Shown here piece after piece: positions 59,888 to 64,000 of a DNA stretch of 64,000 nt. The stretch is from Wandonia haliotis (lineage in GTDB: Bacteria; Bacteroidota; Bacteroidia; Flavobacteriales_D; Crocinitomicaceae), in the NCBI RefSeq assembly GCF_039523435.1, contig NZ_BAAAFH010000011.1:1-64000 (forward strand). The letters are read 5' to 3'. The first letter of the stretch is position 1. Each line of letters begins with the position of its first letter. A program made the position numbers and the translations under genes. The notes under the pieces are model-generated. The model saw only the letters and a program-made list of their open reading frames with translations. It was not told where the DNA came from and did not search any database.

Positions 59888-62512
59888 TCAGAAGAACAAA
59901 GGAGGTTTTCTGAAGTCGTATTTTACATCTCTCAACATACTTGCATTTGCAGATATACTCAGAACGAATCCGGTAAATGGACCTACAGCATTCCAGCGGA
60001 AATTTAAACTCCAGCAGTGAATGTTACGGTGAATGTTTACAAGTACCTGCGTAAATTCTCCTCTGTTAAGGTCATAAGTACCATTTGTTGAAATACGCCA
60101 CCTCGGAGTTAGCGATAATTCTGCATTGTATGCCAGCGTATGTGTAATATTATCAGGAGCAGGATTATTTACCGTTGGATAACGCCAGTTCACAGTATGA
60201 GTAAGATTGATCTGCCAGGGAATCCGGTAATCAATTACCTGATGCGGGAACATTGCATATTGATTAAAGTCCTGATTCCAGTTCTCTTTGAGTAGCTTTT
60301 CGTTTTCGTTTTTAATCTTCTGCCCCTCACGACTGGTAAGTGTAAATGTTGTATTAATATTCCAATTGATAAACCTTCCGAGTTTATTGCGCTCCGAGAT
60401 AGCAAATTCTTTTCTGGAGATTCCCGTTGAGTCGTCCCAGTCATACAAACTGAATATTCCTCCGGCGACAATGCTTATTTGTTGGATAGGTTTGATTCGT
60501 AATTGCAGGTTCAGGTCAGAAAGCTGCATGCTATCTTTTAACAGGTCATAAGAACCGGTGACAGATAATCCTTCAATTAAACCAAGACTTTTGGTTCCGG
60601 TAGAATCCCGTTTACTCGGGAATTTCATGTCCAGTACGCTGTTTAACCCGAAAGTAATTAATCCCTGATCGCGGTTAGAGCCCTCTTTGTAAAGTGAGTT
60701 TTCATAAGGCGAATAGGTGACTGCATTTCCGTTTGGACCTACAAAAGCGGATCTGTGATTCGTTAAGCTGGGTACATAACGGAACCCAATAGTAGGGCGG
60801 GTTACATTTCTAAAACGAACATTCTTCAAACCAACAATTCGGTACAAACTATAGATGGAATTGGTCATATTCAACTGAACACTCAAATTTTGCCCCATGA
60901 AAAAACCGGAAAGAGAATCTATTTCAGTCTGGTTCGTTCCCGGATTGTAACGTCGTTCTGTTGCCTGAAAGTTCCAGAAATTTGTGTAGTTAACCGTAGG
61001 AGTGAAGTTCAGTGTACCGTTAAACGCTTTCAGGGTGGTTGTTAGATTCATCTGATGATTTACTCCATTCAGAAACCTGCTTCCGATCAGGTTGGCATAT
61101 TGAGAAGTAAAAAGAGAATCATTAATATTTGCCTGATTTTTTACTTCGGCATTATAGGTGAAACCAATTTTTTCAAACCATTTTTCGCTTCCGACAGCTT
61201 TTTTACTTCGAAAGATCTTAAAAGGGAAAATCCGACTCATCGTAAAGTTAAGAGTAGGAGCATCTATGAAAATATTTCCGGTTTGTGAGTTTTGATTGGC
61301 ACCTACTTTTAAACCTAGATTATACGGTTTTCCGGGAAACAAACGATTAACCGTAATACTTGATTGAAGCGCGTTGTTAAATACGTTTTCACTAAGTGGA
61401 TCAAGTGTGTTCTGCGTATTGTTATCGGATACGAAATTTACACTGGCTCCAAAGCGCCAGTAGGGGTTCGCTTTTGTGTCCTGCGTATGGGTCCAGTTCA
61501 GTGTAAACTTATTGAGTTTATTTTCGCTTGGAAAAGGTTGTTTTAACTGTAAAAAGTCAATGCGGGCACTACCCTGTGATTTGTAACGAATATTATAGTT
61601 GGTCTGGTTGGCAAGCCCCCACGATCCTCTTGAAAAAATAGTACCGAAAAAAATAGTTTCAAAATTTTGACCGATTGGAGTGTAAAAACCAAGATCCTGA
61701 AGACCAAATCCATTCTGTGATACCGGGATGATTTGTGGAAAAACCAATCCTCGTTTTTTTCCTGATGAGGTAGGGAAAAAACCAAAAGGAAGAGCCAGTG
61801 GAGTAGGAACTCCATTAATCCACAGGTTGGCGGGACCGGTTACGATTCTTTTTTCAGGAACCAGTACGGCACGCGACAACTGAAAATGAAAATGCGGATA
61901 ATCAAGATCGCAAGTGCTGAAACGTCCTTTCTCAAAATGAATTTCTTCATTCTCTTGTCGCTTGGCGCGCTCCATATACAGAAAACTTTCATCCTGTTGA
62001 ATGCGTGTTTCTTCAATAAAGGCCTTTTTTGTGTCGAAATTGAAGCGCATTTTGGCGGCTTTCACCTCTTGTCCCGAATCGACAAACAAAGGTTCTCCCA
62101 CCCGATTACTATCAGCATCAAGTGTATAAGTTGCTGTTACCTCATTCTTTTCAAGGTCAACAACCATGTAGTCCGCTGTTAAAACCGTTGTTCCGAATGT
62201 GATTTTTGCTTCTGTAAATAAGTGTACTTTTTTCTCCCTGAGATCCGAGTAAATACTGTCTTTGGCAGAGTAGAATATAGGTTCATCCATCGAATCATCT
62301 ACCCTGTAAATTCTTGGTTTTACAGTTAGTGAATCAATCCCGGAGGTAGACAATGAATCTCCCGGGTTGACCATTGTACTGTCACTTTGCCCCAACGTGT
62401 AACCATTGAAAAATAGCAATGTTATAATTATCAACAGGTAAACGAGGATAATTTGCGCTATGGAACAGTTTTTGGTCAATACTATCTTGTAATTTTGTCT
62501 TATGACAAGCAT
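59888..62512 (-). CDS. LptD-like LPS-assembly outer-membrane protein
   Basis: The 874-residue protein has a hydrophobic signal region (QIILVYLLIIITLLFFNGYT), an OstA-like N-terminal beta-jellyroll (LFTEAKITFGTTVLTADYMV and VKAAKMRFNFDTKKAFIEET, residues about 80-180), and a long beta-barrel (from about 200) with strands such as GFFPTSSGKKRGLVFPQII and GVNHQMNLTTTLKAFNGTLN. It inserts lipopolysaccharide into the outer leaflet. The ATG at 62512 lies on top of the amidase promoter. A TTG at 62479 (TKNCSIAQIILVY) gives a tidier signal peptide and may be the true start. A TAGTTTTG -7 box lies at 62524-62531. Confidence 0.8.
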   Translation of the reverse strand: MLVIRQNYKIVLTKNCSIAQIILVYLLIIITLLFFNGYTLGQSDSTMVNPGDSLSTSGIDSLTVKPRIYRVDDSMDEPIFYSAKDSIYSDLREKKVHLFTEAKITFGTTVLTADYMVVDLEKNEVTATYTLDADSNRVGEPLFVDSGQEVKAAKMRFNFDTKKAFIEETRIQQDESFLYMERAKRQENEEIHFEKGRFSTCDLDYPHFHFQLSRAVLVPEKRIVTGPANLWINGVPTPLALPFGFFPTSSGKKRGLVFPQIIPVSQNGFGLQDLGFYTPIGQNFETIFFGTIFSRGSWGLANQTNYNIRYKSQGSARIDFLQLKQPFPSENKLNKFTLNWTHTQDTKANPYWRFGASVNFVSDNNTQNTLDPLSENVFNNALQSSITVNRLFPGKPYNLGLKVGANQNSQTGNIFIDAPTLNFTMSRIFPFKIFRSKKAVGSEKWFEKIGFTYNAEVKNQANINDSLFTSQYANLIGSRFLNGVNHQMNLTTTLKAFNGTLNFTPTVNYTNFWNFQATERRYNPGTNQTEIDSLSGFFMGQNLSVQLNMTNSIYSLYRIVGLKNVRFRNVTRPTIGFRYVPSLTNHRSAFVGPNGNAVTYSPYENSLYKEGSNRDQGLITFGLNSVLDMKFPSKRDSTGTKSLGLIEGLSVTGSYDLLKDSMQLSDLNLQLRIKPIQQISIVAGGIFSLYDWDDSTGISRKEFAISERNKLGRFINWNINTTFTLTSREGQKIKNENEKLLKENWNQDFNQYAMFPHQVIDYRIPWQINLTHTVNWRYPTVNNPAPDNITHTLAYNAELSLTPRWRISTNGTYDLNRGEFTQVLVNIHRNIHCWSLNFRWNAVGPFTGFVLSISANASMLRDVKYDFRKPPLFF
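62490..62497 (+). promoter_or_regulatory. -7 box of the amidase gene
   Basis: TAATTTTG matches TAnnTTTG, 51 bp before the amidase ATG. A TTTG 15 bp upstream is slightly closer than the usual -33 spacing. It overlaps the divergent LptD start region. Confidence 0.4.
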
Positions 62513-62523
62513 TTTAACGATTG

Positions 62524-62531
62524 CAAAACTA
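62524..62531 (-). promoter_or_regulatory. -7 box of the LptD-like gene
   Basis: On the reverse strand TAGTTTTG matches TAnnTTTG, 11 bp before the ATG at 62512 and 44 bp before the TTG at 62479. The latter gives a more ordinary leader length. Confidence 0.35.
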
Positions 62532-62548
62532 AAAAATTACCTTGCTTG

Positions 62549-63718
62549 ATGAGTAAAAGAGTTCTTAACATATCAATTTTATTTTTTGCGGCACTTCTTT
62601 TTTGTCCTGTCCTGTTGGGACAATCTTCTTTTGGAGATGATTCTGAGCGGGGAATACGAACGGTTGTGATTGATGCAGGACACGGAGGAAAAGATCCTGG
62701 AGCGATTGGGAAAATCATGAAAGAAAAAGATCTCGTTCTGAGTGTTTCCCTGAAATTAGGGGAGATGATCAAGAAGAATTTTCCCGATGTAAAAGTGATT
62801 TATACGCGCGACAAAGACGTTTTTGTGGAATTGTACCAACGTGCAAAAATCGCGAATACAAATAATGCGGATCTTTTTATCTCGATTCATGCAAATGCTG
62901 TAGAATCAACAGCGCCCTACGGAACGGAAACATTTGTTCTTGGTTTACATAAAACAGAAGCACAAAGAAAAGTTGCGGAACGGGAGAATGCGACAATTTA
63001 TCTGGAATCAGATGGTGGAGATAAATACAAAGATTTTGATATGTCACCGGACGCCATTATAGCTCGTCAGCTAATGCTTGGAGTATATTTGAATCAAAGT
63101 ATCAATTTCGCTTCTATGATTCAGGGAGAGTTTAAGTCACTGGGACGAAATGACAGGGGAGTAAAACAAGCGGGGCTTCTTGTGTTGTACAATACGACCA
63201 TGCCGGCCGTTTTGGTTGAGTTAGGCTTTCTCTCAAATGTAAATGAAGAGAAATACATGAACACGAAAGCAGGACAGGAGAAATTGACGAAATCTGTTTT
63301 CAATGCTTTTGTAAAATACAAAAGTCATATTGATGGTGTTGAGTATATGATTTCACATACGGGGGATGAAGAGGATTCGGAGGCAGTAACAATTCCCAAG
63401 CAGGAGAATAAACAAGAGCCTGTAATCGTTAAAGAAGATTCATATTCAAATGACGATGTGGTATTTCGGGTTCAGATTGAAACATCTCGTTCAAAACTGG
63501 CAAAAGATAGTCCTAGATTTAAAGGACATCATGTATTTGAATATTTTCAGGACGGATTGTATAAATACACAGTCGGTGCTTTCGCAAATGATTTTGATTC
63601 AGCGAATAATCTGAAAAAAGAAATGAGAAAGAAGGGATACGAATTTGCTTTTGTCGTAGCTTTTCAGGGGAATGAGCGTATTAATTTAGAAAAAGCTATT
63701 AAATTAGCAACAAAATAG
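62549..63718 (+). CDS. N-acetylmuramoyl-L-alanine amidase with SPOR-like C-terminal domain
   Basis: The protein of about 389 residues starts at the ATG 62549 (MSKRVLNISILFFAALLFCP), which gives a normal signal peptide; an upstream in-frame ATG at 62453 adds 32 unrelated residues. Amidase_3 motifs: VVIDAGHGGKDPGAIG (zinc His), KEKDLVLSVSLKLGEM (zinc Glu), DLFISIHANAV (zinc His), and AVLVELGFLSNVNEEKYM with the catalytic Glu. Residues about 310-389 (VFRVQIETSRSKLAK, then YKYTVGAFANDFDSANNLKK) resemble a SPOR domain that binds stripped peptidoglycan at division sites. It cuts cell-wall cross-links for daughter-cell separation. Confidence 0.9.
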   Translation: MSKRVLNISILFFAALLFCPVLLGQSSFGDDSERGIRTVVIDAGHGGKDPGAIGKIMKEKDLVLSVSLKLGEMIKKNFPDVKVIYTRDKDVFVELYQRAKIANTNNADLFISIHANAVESTAPYGTETFVLGLHKTEAQRKVAERENATIYLESDGGDKYKDFDMSPDAIIARQLMLGVYLNQSINFASMIQGEFKSLGRNDRGVKQAGLLVLYNTTMPAVLVELGFLSNVNEEKYMNTKAGQEKLTKSVFNAFVKYKSHIDGVEYMISHTGDEEDSEAVTIPKQENKQEPVIVKEDSYSNDDVVFRVQIETSRSKLAKDSPRFKGHHVFEYFQDGLYKYTVGAFANDFDSANNLKKEMRKKGYEFAFVVAFQGNERINLEKAIKLATK

Positions 63719-63725
63719 TAGAGGT

Positions 63726-64000
63726 TTGAAAATATCAAAGGAGTTTAAAACCGGTCTTATTGTAATTTTGGCAATCGCTATTCTGATAGCCGGAGTCAAC
63801 TTTTTAAAAGGGGATAATTTTTTCGGGGGGAGTCCTGAGTATTATGCTGTTTTTGAAGAATCCGGTTATTTGGAGCCCTCCAGCGCGGTAACGCTAAACG
63901 GAGTAGCTGTCGGAACAGTTAAAGCAATTTATAATGACCCGGAAGATCTTAGGAGAGTAATTATCCGCTTTTCGATTACCAAGGAAGGACTGGAGCTGCC
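63726..64000 (+). CDS. MlaD/MCE-family lipid-transport protein (N-terminus only)
   Basis: A TTG start 7 bp after the amidase stop (ribosome site GAGG) opens MKISKEFKTGLIVILAIAIL, then IAGVNFLKGDNFFGGSPEYY: one membrane anchor followed by the MCE domain start (YAVFEESGYLEPSSAVTLNG and VAVGTVKAIYND). The frame is open to the window edge (about 91 residues). MCE proteins form hexameric rings that shuttle phospholipids between membranes. Its place after the amidase gene fits the usual Bacteroidota arrangement of these two genes. Confidence 0.85.
   Translation, partial: MKISKEFKTGLIVILAIAILIAGVNFLKGDNFFGGSPEYYAVFEESGYLEPSSAVTLNGVAVGTVKAIYNDPEDLRRVIIRFSITKEGLEL

Noticed and set aside
1..64000. CRISPR array.
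   Set aside because: No regularly spaced direct repeats of 24-40 bp and no cas-like gene were found.

Overview
The window looks like a chromosomal segment of a Flavobacteriales member of the Bacteroidota; a Crocinitomicaceae/Fluviicola-like genome is my best guess, unverified. The evidence is the many secreted proteins with type IX secretion (T9SS) C-terminal sorting domains, Bacteroidota-type promoters with a TAnnTTTG -7 box, TTG starts, an RteC-type regulator, a Bacteroidota-type tyrosine recombinase, and a CzcA pump fused to its own TolC-like outer-membrane factor. There is one assembly gap (2388-2529).

Layout. (1) 1-8.45 kb, AT-rich accessory DNA: a partial secreted protein, an XRE regulator, a large T9SS type-B cell-surface protein interrupted by the gap, a frameshifted PIN-like gene, a very large NACHT ATPase with a C-terminal TOPRIM domain preceded by its own small XRE regulator, and a divergent gene with a GIY-YIG-like motif. 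(2) About 8.47-31.68 kb, an integrative element of about 23 kb inserted in the 3' end of a tRNA-Asp gene. A 14-bp piece of the tRNA is duplicated at the left end. Paired 12-bp-phased GGTTACCGA repeats lie just inside both ends, and each end has its own tRNA terminator. From left to right the element carries a small DNA-binding protein, a DUF6037-like protein, a four-gene cassette of small proteins, a long hairpin, a GC-rich non-coding block of about 0.7 kb, a nuclease-like gene, a five-gene Thoeris defence operon with one SIR2-SLOG ThsA and four different TIR proteins, a replication/regulation module (DnaC-like ATPase, winged-helix replication protein, HTH protein, RteC), a heavy-metal resistance cluster, and the tyrosine recombinase. 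(3) 31.7-64 kb, core chromosome: tRNA-Asp, topoisomerase IV (parE-parC), a small-gene cluster (outer-membrane protein, membrane-anchored protein, nitroreductase, LysE exporter, CvfB-like S1 protein, esterase), a probable extracellular DNA/nucleotide utilisation region, large T9SS-exported proteins, the oxyR/dps peroxide pair, and envelope genes (LptD, amidase, MlaD).

How it fits together. The element combines phage defence with metal resistance and its own integration and replication control. No relaxase or conjugation gene was recognised, so it is probably integrative and at most mobilisable. The NACHT-TOPRIM locus just outside the left end is the least familiar candidate system. The four-TIR Thoeris operon is a recognisable defence system in an unusually expanded form. 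In the core region a TonB-dependent receptor, two secreted or lipid-anchored proteins (one with an OB-like fold), an EEP nuclease, a PLD-type enzyme and a 5'-nucleotidase split over two genes suggest scavenging of extracellular nucleic acid.
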